DNA from: Gilichinskyi gelida
Lineage (GTDB): Bacteria; Acidobacteriota; Thermoanaerobaculia; Gp7-AA8
NCBI GenBank assembly: GCA_038040385.1
Contig: JBBPII010000017.1
Span: forward strand, 62,001-126,000
Direction: 5' to 3'
DNA length: 64,000 bases
Made by a program: the position numbers and the translations under genes. Below, piece by piece: positions 20,953 through 29,372 of the stretch (the stretch's first letter is position 1; each line of letters opens with the position of its first letter). The notes under the pieces are model-generated. The model was not told the DNA's origin and did no database searches. It worked only from the letters and a program-made list of their open reading frames with translations.

Positions 20953-21422
20953 TGGCCGCGCATTTTCTTCAGAATCGCGGTGGTGGAGTGATCTTTCGGA
21001 TCCCCCACGATCGCCACCCGCCCCCCGTACCCCAGCACGATTTCCCTCTCCGGCACGCTGTCGGCGGTGTAGTCGGTCCCCTTGCAGTGAACGTCCGGCT
21101 TGAGCACGGCGATCAGGCGCGCGGGGCTGGTGTCGCGGAAGATGGTCACGTAGGTCACGCCGCGGATGGCGGCGATCAGCTCCGCGCGCTCGCGGTCGGT
21201 CATCACCGGCCGCCCCTCCCCCTTCAGCGCGCGCGCCGAATCATCGCTGTTGACGCCGACGATGAGGACGTCGGCCTCGCGCGAGGCGTCCTGCAGGTAC
21301 CGCACGTGGCCGACGTGGAGCAGGTCGAAGATACCGTTGGCGAAGGCGATGGATTTGGCCTGTTTGCGAGCGTCGTTGATGACGCCCAGCAGTTCCGTTT
21401 CTGTGAGGATCGGCGCGTTCAT
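20949..21422 (-). CDS. rfaE2: D-glycero-beta-D-manno-heptose 1-phosphate adenylyltransferase
   Basis: A 157-residue nucleotidyltransferase that makes ADP-heptose from heptose 1-phosphate. FANGIFDLLHVGHVRYL holds the HxGH motif, VGVNSDDSARALKGEGRPV and the late ST-rich motif DPKDHSTTAILKKM follow. It corresponds to the C-terminal half of E. coli HldE; here the two halves are separate genes. Together with rfaE1 and the GT9 gene it forms the heptose pathway. Confidence 0.94.
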   Translation of the reverse strand: MNAPILTETELLGVINDARKQAKSIAFANGIFDLLHVGHVRYLQDASREADVLIVGVNSDDSARALKGEGRPVMTDRERAELIAAIRGVTYVTIFRDTSPARLIAVLKPDVHCKGTDYTADSVPEREIVLGYGGRVAIVGDPKDHSTTAILKKMRGQ

Positions 21423-21424
21423 GT

Positions 21425-21503
21425 CGCGGTTGCGCAGTTGCGCGGTTTCGCGGTTTCGCGGTCACGCCCACCCCGCAACCGCGTAACCGCGCAACCTCGC
21501 AAC
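21425..21503. repeat. Inverted CGGTTGCGC/GCGCAACCG tract between rfaE1 and rfaE2, family E
   Basis: Tandem GCGGTTTC/GCGCAGTT units on one side face GCAACCGCG units on the other, filling the whole gap between the two heptose genes. Confidence 0.65.
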
Positions 21504-21504
21504 T

Positions 21505-22524
21505 TCAATCCTTCAGTTCCTCATCCCTCTCGATCGCTCTTCGCAGCTCGTCATTCGACACCGTCGCCGTCCCCATCTTCATCACCACGATGCCCCCGCC
21601 GTAGTTCGCCAGCTTCGCGGCCTCGGCGAACGAAGCGCCGGCGGCGAGGGCCAGGGTGAAGGTGGCGATGACCGTGTCGCCGGCGCCAGTGACGTCGGCC
21701 ACCTGGTCGGTGCCGGACACCGGAAGGAACAGCGGATCGGCGCCGCGATCGAAGAGCGCCATGCCGCGGCTGCCGCGCGTGATGAGCACCGCCTCGCAGT
21801 CGAGGCCCTGCTGCAGCGTTTCGGCCACTTGCGCCAGCCGCGCGTCGCCGTTATCGCCGTTGAACAGCGCCGTTCCGGCGGCGGCCGCCGCCTCCTCCTC
21901 GTTCGGCGTCGCGGCGGTGACGCCGGGGAAATTCAACAGGTCGTAGCGCGAGTCGAGCGTCACCGGCTTGCCGTGCGCGAATCGCGTGAGGTTCGCCGCC
22001 AGCATCGGTTTCACCACGCCGTAGCCGTAGTCGCTGATCAGCGCCGCGTTGCAGACCGAAATCTGTTCGCGGAGCACGTTGCCGAACGCCTCGGCCTCGC
22101 CGGGGCTCATGACGAATTGGTCTTCGATGTCGTAGCGGACGATCTGCTGCCGGCTAGCGTGCGGCATGCCGCCGAGGATGCGGACCTTGGTCGGCGTTTG
22201 ATAGCGCTCGGCGTGGAGGATGGCGCCGCAGTCGATGCCCTGCGACGTCATCTTTTCCACCAGCTCCCGCCCCGCGGCGTCGTTGCCGAGGACCGAGACG
22301 GGGATCGGCAGCCCGCCGAGGGAGAGAATGTTGTTGATGGCATTGCCCGCGCCGCCGAGGAGGATGTCGTCGCGATATTGGCGGAGGATGAGAACCGGCG
22401 CCTCGCGGGAGATCCGCTTCGGCGTGCCGTAGATGAAGCGGTCGGCCACCACGTCGCCATAGACGACGATCAGCTTCCCCTTCATGGCCTCCGTGAGCTG
22501 CAGCAGGCGCGCGCGTGCGAACAT
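21505..22524 (-). CDS. rfaE1: D-glycero-beta-D-manno-heptose-7-phosphate kinase
   Basis: A 339-residue PfkB-family sugar kinase that phosphorylates heptose 7-phosphate at C1. LGGAGNAINNILSLGG and the C-terminal DVTGAGDTVIATFTLALAAG with the catalytic Asp are plain. It corresponds to the N-terminal half of HldE. ATG at 22524 has a TATTCT hexamer 7 nt upstream, so it probably starts a leaderless transcript for the heptose operon. Confidence 0.94.
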   Translation of the reverse strand: MFARARLLQLTEAMKGKLIVVYGDVVADRFIYGTPKRISREAPVLILRQYRDDILLGGAGNAINNILSLGGLPIPVSVLGNDAAGRELVEKMTSQGIDCGAILHAERYQTPTKVRILGGMPHASRQQIVRYDIEDQFVMSPGEAEAFGNVLREQISVCNAALISDYGYGVVKPMLAANLTRFAHGKPVTLDSRYDLLNFPGVTAATPNEEEAAAAAGTALFNGDNGDARLAQVAETLQQGLDCEAVLITRGSRGMALFDRGADPLFLPVSGTDQVADVTGAGDTVIATFTLALAAGASFAEAAKLANYGGGIVVMKMGTATVSNDELRRAIERDEELKD

Positions 22525-22531
22525 CGCGCGA

Positions 22532-22537
22532 AGAATA
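22532..22537 (-). promoter_or_regulatory. -10 hexamer for leaderless rfaE1
   Basis: TATTCT on the minus strand ends 7 nt before the rfaE1 ATG. Confidence 0.5.
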
Positions 22538-22538
22538 C

Positions 22539-22730
22539 ATGAGCAAAGAACTGGTCGAAGGAGAGGACTTCTACTACGAAGGGCCGTACATGGTCTTCAC
22601 CGAGAAGTATCTGCGCGACCGCGGCACCTGCTGTGAATCAGGATGCCGGCACTGCCCGTACGGATTCCGAAAGCCTAGCCAGCCTGCTGAAGATCCGCTT
22701 CCGCCAGCTCCCTCTTCTCGTCCTCGGTGA
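22539..22730 (+). CDS. Small Cys-rich DUF5522 protein
   Basis: A 63-residue protein. The conserved part is VEGEDFYYEGPYMVFTEKYL followed by CCESGCRHCPYGF, the cysteine cluster that defines DUF5522. It may bind a metal; function unknown. The ATG at 22539 is 14 bp from the divergent rfaE1 start. The last 19 residues are Pro-rich and overlap the 3' end of the convergent CheW gene by 56 bp, so the C-terminus is longer than the family core. Confidence 0.8.
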   Translation: MSKELVEGEDFYYEGPYMVFTEKYLRDRGTCCESGCRHCPYGFRKPSQPAEDPLPPAPSSRPR

Positions 22731-23151
22731 GCACCGCCTCCATGTCGATCAGCAGCAGGACCTCGTCGGCGTGGGGGATGACGGCGATGAGCAGCTCGCC
22801 ACGAATGCCGCGGACGAGCGGCGGCGGCGGGAGGAGCTGGTCGCGCCCGACGTTCACGATACGGCGCACTTCGTCGACCTTCACCCCGATCACGCCCGCG
22901 CTGCTGTGGGTGATGAGGACGAGGGGCTGTTCGGCGCGCTCGGACATCCGCGGGTAGAGGCGGCGGCGCAAATCGATGATCGGGATGACCTCGCTGCGGA
23001 GGACGATGATTCCCTCCACGAACGACGGCGCCGTCGGCAGTGAGGTGGAGCCGGCGTACGGGATGATCTGCCGCACGGCCATGATGTCGAGGACGAACGA
23101 CTCCGGCCCGATGCGGAAGGTGATGAGGCGGAGGTCCTTATCGTCAGGCAT
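22675..23151 (-). CDS. CheW-like chemotaxis adaptor
   Basis: A 158-residue single CheW domain that couples chemoreceptors to a CheA kinase. Family strands are visible: RLITFRIGPESFVLDIMAVRQII, FVEGIIVLRSEVIPIIDLRRRL and IGVKVDEVRRIVNV. It follows the chemoreceptor gene by 5 bp on the same strand, so the two are one operon. No CheA, CheB or CheR gene lies in the window. Confidence 0.92.
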   Translation of the reverse strand: MPDDKDLRLITFRIGPESFVLDIMAVRQIIPYAGSTSLPTAPSFVEGIIVLRSEVIPIIDLRRRLYPRMSERAEQPLVLITHSSAGVIGVKVDEVRRIVNVGRDQLLPPPPLVRGIRGELLIAVIPHADEVLLLIDMEAVLTEDEKRELAEADLQQAG

Positions 23152-23156
23152 GGTCG

Positions 23157-24596
23157 TCAGGCACGGCGCGATTCTCCCACCGCGCGAATGGCCTTCTGCA
23201 GCAGCGCCAGCGAGTCGATCATCTCGTTGGCGGAGACGCGGTTGCCGTCGGCGATGGCGCGCACCTGCTGCATGACCCCCACGATCTTCTCGCTCTCACC
23301 GGCCTGGTTGGTGGCCACCTGGAAGATCTCGTGGATCATGTCGATCATCCGCTCCGCGGCGGCGGAGATCATCGCCGAGCCGGAGCGCTGCTCGTCCATC
23401 GCCTGGCGCACGTACCGGGTCACCTCGCGCATCGACTCCACCGCCCTCCCGATGTGGCTCGAGCCCTGCGCCTGCTGCGTCGTCGCCCCGTTGATCTGGC
23501 TGACCAGCTCCTGCAGCCGGCCGACGGCGCGCGTCACGTTCTCGCTCCCCTTCGCCTGCTCGCGCGTCGCCGCGGCGATCTCCTTCCCCATCCCCGACGC
23601 CTTCGAAGCCGACTCCAGGATGTTGTTGAGCGTCTTCCCCGCCTGATGCGAGAGGCCCACGCCTTGCTCGACCAGCTTCGTCCCCGCACTCATGGAGCTC
23701 AGCGCGTTGCCCACTTCCTCCTGCACCGAGTGAATGAGCGCCGAGATCTCGCGCGTCGACGCCGCGGTGCGCTCGGAAAGATCGCGAATCTCGGCGGCGA
23801 CGACGGAGAAGCCCTTGCCATGCTCGCCGGCGGACGCGGCGAGGATCGCGGCGTTCAGCGCCAGGAGATTGGTCTGCTCGGCGACGTCGTCGATCACGTT
23901 GAGGATCCTGCCGATGGCGGCGGAACGGTCGCCGAGCCGGGTGATGACGGCGTTCGATTCGGCCACGGAGCGACGGATCTGCTCCATGCCGTCGATGGTC
24001 TCGCGCACGGCGCGCATGCCGCTCTCGGCGGCATCGGCGACGGCGAGGGTCAGGTCGTACGACCGCGCCGCGTTGGTCCCCACCTGCGCGATCGAGGCGC
24101 TCATCTGCGTCATCGAGGCGGAGGTGTCGGTGGCGAACTTTGAGAGGTATTCGACGTTCTGATCGACCTCGTTGATCGACGACACCATCTCCTCGGTCGC
24201 CGACCCGGTCTCCTCGACGGCGGTGAAGAGCGTGTCGGTGTGACGCCCCACCTCCTCGATCGAGGCGACCATCTGCAGCATCGACGACGACGTCTCCTCC
24301 GACGACGCGGAGAGCACCTCGACGTTGTCGGTGATCTTGCGGACGCCGGCGTTGAGCTTGTCGATGGAGTGGTACGTGTCGTCGATGATGGCGCGCTGCT
24401 CGTCGACGCGGTCGACCACGGTGCGGGTGCGCGAGTCGAGGACCTCGGCCACCGACTGCAATTGCGTCTGCGCGCCGGACAGCGCCGCGGCGATCGCGGC
24501 GCGCTCCGCGGCGCCGTCGTTCTGCCGCGCCGCGTCGTCGCTGCCGTCGCTGGTCAACGCGCGCCACGCCGCGCCGAAACGCGATAGTGCTCCCAC
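23157..24596 (-). CDS. Soluble methyl-accepting chemotaxis protein
   Basis: A 479-residue receptor with no transmembrane segment or ligand-binding domain in front of the signalling region. The hairpin tip reads QTNLLALNAAILAASAGEHG and VVAAEIRDLSERTAASTREI, the core that contacts CheW and CheA; the rest is long coiled coil. GTG at 24596 is preferred because TACACT ends 8 nt upstream; an in-frame ATG at 24635 would add 13 residues. Likely a cytoplasmic receptor, perhaps for an alternative output such as pilus motility. Confidence 0.88.
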   Translation of the reverse strand: MGALSRFGAAWRALTSDGSDDAARQNDGAAERAAIAAALSGAQTQLQSVAEVLDSRTRTVVDRVDEQRAIIDDTYHSIDKLNAGVRKITDNVEVLSASSEETSSSMLQMVASIEEVGRHTDTLFTAVEETGSATEEMVSSINEVDQNVEYLSKFATDTSASMTQMSASIAQVGTNAARSYDLTLAVADAAESGMRAVRETIDGMEQIRRSVAESNAVITRLGDRSAAIGRILNVIDDVAEQTNLLALNAAILAASAGEHGKGFSVVAAEIRDLSERTAASTREISALIHSVQEEVGNALSSMSAGTKLVEQGVGLSHQAGKTLNNILESASKASGMGKEIAAATREQAKGSENVTRAVGRLQELVSQINGATTQQAQGSSHIGRAVESMREVTRYVRQAMDEQRSGSAMISAAAERMIDMIHEIFQVATNQAGESEKIVGVMQQVRAIADGNRVSANEMIDSLALLQKAIRAVGESRRA

Positions 24597-24604
24597 GGCG
24601 GCCG

Positions 24605-24610
24605 AGTGTA
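24605..24610 (-). promoter_or_regulatory. -10 hexamer for the chemoreceptor gene
   Basis: TACACT on the minus strand ends 8 nt before GTG 24596; it supports that start over ATG 24635. Confidence 0.45.
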
Positions 24611-24629
24611 GCGGATCTCGCGCTTCCGC

Positions 24630-24635
24630 TATCAT
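24630..24635 (+). promoter_or_regulatory. -10 hexamer for leaderless FHA gene
   Basis: TATCAT ends 7 nt before ATG 24643. Confidence 0.45.
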
Positions 24636-24642
24636 CCGCCGC

Positions 24643-25590
24643 ATGCCGCTGATCCGATGCCCGAAGTGCGGGCAGGCGTACGACGTCCCGGGCGTCATCG
24701 CGGTCCGCCTCCCGAACTCCATCGCCATCTGCGACTGCGGCGAATGGCTCTCCGGCAGCAAGGCGGCGCTGCTGGCGCGGCTGCTCAACCCCGCAGACAT
24801 CAAGGAGATCGACCTCAAGCCGTACAAAGTCGACCGCCCCGATGAGCCGCCGGCCGCGGCGGACGCGCCCGCGGAGGAGAAGGCGCCGGGAAAACCGCGC
24901 TCCATCCGCATCGTTGCCAGCGGCGCTGGCGCGTCGGTCAACACCATCTTCACCATCAGCCAGCATCCGCTCTGGATCGGCCGCAAGGGATGTCACATCG
25001 AGCTGGCCGAGGCGGAGCTCTCCATCCAGCACTGCTCCATCTCGCTGCAGGGAAACGATCTCGTGCTGCGCGACGCGGAGTCGCACATGGGAACGTTTCT
25101 CGACGGCGAGAAGATCGCCGAGTCGGTGATCGGCGACGGCGTGCACCTGCTGCGCGTCGGCTCCGCGCTGGTGACCATCGAGCCGACCGCCGACGCCGGC
25201 GTTCCCGTCGGGCCCATCCACCTCGAGGCGAAGGACGTCATCGACGAGGGCGCAGTTCTACAGAAGCTCGAGGAGCTGAATGCGGCGGCGGCGGAGCCGA
25301 AGCGCAACATTCTTGTCTGCATCGACGGCCCGCTCAACGGACAAGAGTTCGAGATCCCGCCGGCCGGGCTGGTGGTCGGGCGCGAGGGACACGTACGCGT
25401 GCCCGACGAGTTCCTCTCGCGCAAACACTTCGAAGTCGCCCCCGACAACGAGGGGAACATCCGCGTCCGCGACCTCGGAAGCCGCAACGGGACGTTTCTC
25501 AACAGCATGCCCGCGCGCGATACCAGGGTGCGGGGCGGCGACGAGATCCGCGCCGGCGTCAACCGCTTCAAGATCGAGCAGAGAGCGTAG
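24643..25590 (+). CDS. Zinc-ribbon protein with two FHA domains
   Basis: A 315-residue cytoplasmic protein. The N-terminus has a CPKCG...CDCGE knuckle (about residues 6-32). Two FHA domains follow: about 100-180 (weaker; WIGRKGCHIELAEAELSIQH) and about 225-310 (full motif GLVVGREGHV, LSRKHFEV, DLGSRNGTFLN). FHA domains bind phosphothreonine peptides. No Ser/Thr kinase is encoded nearby. It is divergent from the chemoreceptor gene with 46 bp between starts. Confidence 0.88.
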   Translation: MPLIRCPKCGQAYDVPGVIAVRLPNSIAICDCGEWLSGSKAALLARLLNPADIKEIDLKPYKVDRPDEPPAAADAPAEEKAPGKPRSIRIVASGAGASVNTIFTISQHPLWIGRKGCHIELAEAELSIQHCSISLQGNDLVLRDAESHMGTFLDGEKIAESVIGDGVHLLRVGSALVTIEPTADAGVPVGPIHLEAKDVIDEGAVLQKLEELNAAAAEPKRNILVCIDGPLNGQEFEIPPAGLVVGREGHVRVPDEFLSRKHFEVAPDNEGNIRVRDLGSRNGTFLNSMPARDTRVRGGDEIRAGVNRFKIEQRA

Positions 25591-25652
25591 TCGGGAGTTG
25601 CCTTACGTCCGTACGTTCCACAATCGGGCGGACCATCCGGGAGCCGTTTCGA

Positions 25653-25658
25653 TATACT
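25653..25658 (+). promoter_or_regulatory. -10 hexamer for the diguanylate cyclase gene
   Basis: TATACT, 28 nt before ATG 25687; a GAGGAGCGGAGG ribosome binding site lies between, so this transcript has a leader. Confidence 0.45.
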
Positions 25659-25686
25659 CCGCCATCAATTTTTAGAGGAGCGGAGG

Positions 25687-26493
25687 ATGGTTCGGATCGC
25701 CGAAGAGATGGCGTCCCGTATTGCGCGATCTCTTTCCAATCTGCTGAAGAAGCCGTTGACGCTAATCGACGACGGCCGCGAATTCCGCGCGGACGCGCCG
25801 CTCGGCGAAGAAGAGCGCGCCGTGATGCGCGACCTCCTCGAACTGGTGCACGTCGCCGGCGCGACCGACGAGCGCGTGCGCGAGCTCGAACAGCGCGTGC
25901 AGCAACTGCAGCACGAGAACGTCGATCTGATCATGAAGAATCGCGTGCTGGCCGAGATCTCCGCGCGCGATTCGCTGACGGGGCTGTATAACCGGTGGTA
26001 CGTCATGGAGAAGATCGACGCGGAGATGAATCGATCGCTGCGCCATGGCTCGCCCGTGGCGCTGCTCATGCTGGACATCGATCACTTCAAGCGCATCAAC
26101 GACTCCTTCGGCCATACCGCGGGCGACTCGGTGCTGCGCTCGTTCGGCCAGGTGCTCCGCGAGAGCTGCCGCGTATACGACGTCCCCGGCCGCTACGGCG
26201 GCGAGGAGTTTTGCATCGTGCTGCCGGAGACGCGCATCGGTAACACGCACGCCGTGGCGGATCGCATCCAGCAGCGGCTCGCCGAGAGCCGTTTCGACGT
26301 CGGCGAGGACCGCGTCGCCATCACCGCCTCCATCGGAATCGCCGGCCTCGACTCGGTCGCCGACGAGGGATTGGTCACTTCCGCCGTGCTCATCGATCGC
26401 GCCGATCGGGCGCTCTATTCGGCCAAGCACCTCGGCCGGAACCGCGTCGAGATCTGGCCCTCGGCGGCGGCCGGCGGCGACACAAATCACTGA
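25687..26493 (+). CDS. Diguanylate cyclase (GGDEF domain)
   Basis: A 268-residue cytoplasmic enzyme that makes cyclic di-GMP. A short N-terminal domain and coiled coil (about residues 55-95) precede the GGDEF domain (about 96-262). DSLTGLYNRWY, LDIDHFKRINDSFGH and the active-site RYGGEEF are intact, and an RVYD inhibitory site sits five residues before GGEEF, so product inhibition is expected. Strong ribosome binding site GAGGAGCGGAGG before the ATG. c-di-GMP may act on pili or envelope genes here; no effector is obvious. Confidence 0.93.
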   Translation: MVRIAEEMASRIARSLSNLLKKPLTLIDDGREFRADAPLGEEERAVMRDLLELVHVAGATDERVRELEQRVQQLQHENVDLIMKNRVLAEISARDSLTGLYNRWYVMEKIDAEMNRSLRHGSPVALLMLDIDHFKRINDSFGHTAGDSVLRSFGQVLRESCRVYDVPGRYGGEEFCIVLPETRIGNTHAVADRIQQRLAESRFDVGEDRVAITASIGIAGLDSVADEGLVTSAVLIDRADRALYSAKHLGRNRVEIWPSAAAGGDTNH

Positions 26494-26571
26494 TTCCGTG
26501 AGCGAAATCACCGCCGCGCGGGCGGCCCTGCTGTAAACTGCAGCATTCAAATCCAATCTGAGGGGATCGTT

Positions 26572-27279
26572 ATGCGCACAGCCAGAATCGTTTTCATCGC
26601 AGCAACGCTCATCTGCGCCACCATGGCCTTCGGCTCCGACAAGCCGTCGATCGGTGTGGCCGAGTTCACCAACGACACGCACGCCAGCTGGTGGTACTCC
26701 GACGTCGGCCGGGATCTGGCGAGCATGCTCACCAATGAGCTCGCCGCGACCGAGAATTTCAAAATCGTCGAGCGCGCCAAGCTCGGCAAAGTGCTCGAGG
26801 AGCAGGATCTCGCCGAGGCCGGCCGCGTCAGCAAGAAGACCGGCGCCAAGATCGGCAAGCTCACCGGCGCGCAGTACCTGGTGTACGCCACGGTGACCGC
26901 GTTCGACACCAACACCGCCGGCACCGGCGGCGGCATCGGCTTCCGCGGCATCAGCCTCGGAGGAAAGAAGGAAGAGGCGTACCTCGCCATCGACCTTCGC
27001 GTGGTCGACACCACCACCGGCGAGATCGAGTTCACTCGCACGGTCGAAGGGCGCGCCACCAGCTACGGCGTCTCCGGCGGCCTCTCGCGCGGCGGCTTCT
27101 CGGGCGGCCTGAGCAAGTACGAGAAGACCCCCACCGGCAAGGCCATCCGCGGCGCGATCATCGAGATCACCGATTACCTCTCCTGCGCCATGGTCGAGAA
27201 AGACGACTGCATGGACGCCTACAAGGCGAAGGAGAAGTCGCGCCGGGACAAGAGCAAGAGCACGCTGAAAATCGAGTAG
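26572..27279 (+). CDS. Secreted CsgG-family protein
   Basis: A 235-residue protein with a signal peptide (about residues 1-21, ATMAFGSDK) and a CsgG-type domain: IGVAEFTNDT, LASMLTNELAATENFKIVERAKLGKVLEEQDL and TGAQYLVYATVT. CsgG proteins assemble envelope or secretion channels, but the lipobox cysteine of true CsgG is absent and no curli genes are near. A Gly-rich stretch lies near residues 115-130 and 165-185. A strong terminator follows. Confidence 0.85.
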   Translation: MRTARIVFIAATLICATMAFGSDKPSIGVAEFTNDTHASWWYSDVGRDLASMLTNELAATENFKIVERAKLGKVLEEQDLAEAGRVSKKTGAKIGKLTGAQYLVYATVTAFDTNTAGTGGGIGFRGISLGGKKEEAYLAIDLRVVDTTTGEIEFTRTVEGRATSYGVSGGLSRGGFSGGLSKYEKTPTGKAIRGAIIEITDYLSCAMVEKDDCMDAYKAKEKSRRDKSKSTLKIE

Positions 27280-27303
27280 CGCTTAGCGATACGCTTCGAT
27301 GAA

Positions 27304-27339
27304 CGGCGAGCCGGGATTTCCGGCTCGCCGCTTTTTTTT
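27304..27339 (+). terminator. Intrinsic terminator after the CsgG-like gene
   Basis: Perfect 11-bp stem CGGCGAGCCGG/CCGGCTCGCCG with a GATTT loop, followed by C and eight T. Confidence 0.93.
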
Positions 27340-27350
27340 GCTTGGTAACG

Positions 27351-27385
27351 GGTAGTGGTCTAGTTTGCCAAACTAGACCACTACC
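27351..27385. promoter_or_regulatory. 35-bp perfect palindrome upstream of lexA
   Basis: Two exact 17-bp arms (27351-27367 and 27369-27385) share a single central base; the core is CTAGTTTGCCAAACTAG. Short GGTAACGG direct repeats flank it. It lies 65 bp before the lexA start and after a terminator, so it may be the LexA autoregulatory operator. A repeat-element origin is the alternative. Confidence 0.6.
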
Positions 27386-27450
27386 TGGTAACGGCAAATT
27401 CGCCTTACTTACGCTTGACTTTCGCCTCCTTACCGCCCATATTGTTCGAA

Positions 27451-28062
27451 ATGAAGTATCTGACCGAACGACAGCGCGACATCCTCCAGTTCATCCGGCA
27501 GTTCCAGGCGGAGAACGGCGTCGCGCCGACGCACCGCGAGATCTGCGACCGCTTCGGCTTCTCCTCCTACGGCACGGTCTACAAGCACCTCTCGCTGCTG
27601 GAGAAGAAAGGGCTGATCCGGCGCGACTGGAATCAGAAGCGGGGCGTGGAAGTGGTGGAGAAGGAAAGCGACGCGCCGCCGGCAGGGGTCCGTGAGCTGC
27701 CGCTCTTCGGCTACATCGCCGCCGGCCAGCCGCTGGACGTCGAAGTGTCGAACGAGACGATCACCGTTCCGGACCGGCTGACCAGCCGCGGCGAGAACTA
27801 CGTCCTCAAGGTCCGCGGCGACTCGATGATCGACGACGGCATTCTCGACGGCGACTACGTGATCATCGCCCGCCGCGAGAAGGCCGACAACGGCGAGATG
27901 GTCGTGGCCAACGTCAATGGCGAGGTGACGCTGAAGCGCTTTTACTTCGAGGGCGAACAGGTGCGCCTGCAGCCCGCGAACTCGATGATGCATCCAATTT
28001 ACGCCTCGGCGCGCGAGGTCGCGGTGCAGGGTGTGGTCGTTGGATTGATGCGGAGGTTCTGA
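27451..28062 (+). CDS. lexA: LexA repressor
   Basis: A 203-residue SOS repressor. The N-terminal winged helix has RQRDILQFIRQF and REICDRFGFSSYGTVYKHLSLLEKKGLI. The self-cleavage site is Ala91-Gly92 (YIAAGQP); the catalytic Ser125 (GDSMID) and Lys162 (VTLKRF) are 37 residues apart, as in E. coli. All residues needed for RecA-induced cleavage are present. ATG at 27451 is used although the frame is open from 27415. Its stop overlaps the start of the XRE gene by one base. Confidence 0.95.
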   Translation: MKYLTERQRDILQFIRQFQAENGVAPTHREICDRFGFSSYGTVYKHLSLLEKKGLIRRDWNQKRGVEVVEKESDAPPAGVRELPLFGYIAAGQPLDVEVSNETITVPDRLTSRGENYVLKVRGDSMIDDGILDGDYVIIARREKADNGEMVVANVNGEVTLKRFYFEGEQVRLQPANSMMHPIYASAREVAVQGVVVGLMRRF

Positions 28063-28487
28063 TGGATCTCGTTCTCAAGCTTCGTGAAGTGCGTCGCCTG
28101 CGCGGTCTCAGCCAGAAAGATGTCGCGCGGCTCTCCGGCGTCGGCGAAAAGACGATCAGCTCGTTCGAGACGGGCGAGCGGATCGGCTCCATGAAACTGG
28201 CGCAGCTCAAACGGCTACTCGCCGTCTACGGCTTGACCGAGCAGGATTTCTTCGGCGCCTCGATCGAGAAACAGATCGCGCCGTGGGAGCTCAACGAAGA
28301 GCAGATGGCGCTCACGCGCCTGCTCGACGACCTCCGCGTGCTGCCGAAGCAGGCCAAGCGCAACCTCCTCGCAAAGTTCCAGCTCATGGCGGAGGCGGTG
28401 GGAGACGCGCACGAGGTGAAGGATCGCCGCCCGAGCTACGTCCGCGACAGCGCCGAAGAGTGGCAGATGCTCACGTCGCGGAACTGA
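28062..28487 (+). CDS. XRE-family transcriptional regulator coupled to lexA
   Basis: A 141-residue protein with an N-terminal helix-turn-helix (about residues 6-60; GLSQKDVARLSGVGEKTISSFETG) and an unassigned helical C-terminal region. It has no LexA-type protease domain. The ATG overlaps the lexA stop (TGATG), so the two are made from one message and may act together in damage control. The 3' end overlaps the convergent epimerase gene by 17 bp. Confidence 0.88.
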   Translation: MDLVLKLREVRRLRGLSQKDVARLSGVGEKTISSFETGERIGSMKLAQLKRLLAVYGLTEQDFFGASIEKQIAPWELNEEQMALTRLLDDLRVLPKQAKRNLLAKFQLMAEAVGDAHEVKDRRPSYVRDSAEEWQMLTSRN

Positions 28488-29355
28488 CCGCGTGGCGCAG
28501 CGCCGCGTCGAGCTCCGGATAAGCGAACGTGAATCCCTCCGCGGCCGCCCGCGCCGGAACGATGCGCTGTCCACCGAGGAGGATCTCATCCGCCATCTCG
28601 CCGAGCGCGATCCGCAGCGCGAACGCGGGGATGGGCATGATCGCGGGGCGGTGGATGGCGCGGCCGAGGGCGCGGGTGAATTCGCGGTTGGTGACCGGGC
28701 TCGGTGCGGTAACGTTGTAGATGCCGCTCGCTGACTGGCGGTCGATGGCCCACTCGATCATCCGGAGCACGTCGTCGCGGTCCACCCACGACATCCACTG
28801 CAGTCCGCTGCCGATCGGGCCGCCCAGCCCCAGTTTGAATGGAAGCAGCATCTTGCCGAGCGCGCCGCCGGGACCGAGGACGACGCCGAAGCGGAGGATG
28901 ACCACGCGAGCGGCGCCTTCGGCGCGGCGCGCCAGCTCCTCCCACCTCTTCACCACTTCGGCCAGAAACCCTTCGCCGGGGGCCGAGGTCTCGTCGAGCG
29001 TTTCGTCGCCCCGCAGGCCGTAATAGCCGACCGCCGAGGCGTTGATGAACGTGCGGCGCGGGTCCGGCCGGCTGTTCACCGCCTCGACCAGCGCGTTGGT
29101 GGCGTCGACGCGGCTCTCGATGATTCGTTTCTTCCGCGCCTCGGTCCAGCGGCCGCCGCCGACGTTCTCCCCCGCCAGATTGATGACCACGTCGGCGGAT
29201 GCCGCCTCACCGGCCTCTTCCCACGGCAGCGGACGGCCGGCGCGCACCTTCGACGGATTCCGCGTCAGGACGGCGACGTCGTCGCCGCGCGCCAGGAGCC
29301 GGCGGACCAGCGGCTCACCGACGAAGCCGGTTCCGCCGGCGACCACGATCTTCAT
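28471..29355 (-). CDS. TIGR01777-family NAD-dependent epimerase-like protein
   Basis: A 294-residue extended SDR protein with GGTGFVGEPLVRRLLARG at the N-terminus, NLAGENVGGGRWTEARKK, the active-site region ASAVGYYG, and a DUF1731-like C-terminus. The family is widespread and of unknown substrate. ATG at 29355 is used; an in-frame ATG three codons earlier (29364) is equally possible. Confidence 0.88.
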   Translation of the reverse strand: MKIVVAGGTGFVGEPLVRRLLARGDDVAVLTRNPSKVRAGRPLPWEEAGEAASADVVINLAGENVGGGRWTEARKKRIIESRVDATNALVEAVNSRPDPRRTFINASAVGYYGLRGDETLDETSAPGEGFLAEVVKRWEELARRAEGAARVVILRFGVVLGPGGALGKMLLPFKLGLGGPIGSGLQWMSWVDRDDVLRMIEWAIDRQSASGIYNVTAPSPVTNREFTRALGRAIHRPAIMPIPAFALRIALGEMADEILLGGQRIVPARAAAEGFTFAYPELDAALRHAVSSAT

Positions 29356-29372
29356 GGCCGCCATTGTGTCGT

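Noticed and set aside
26572..27279. Curli secretion gene csgG
   Set aside because: The domain is CsgG-type but the lipobox Cys and all curli neighbours are missing, so only the family is named.
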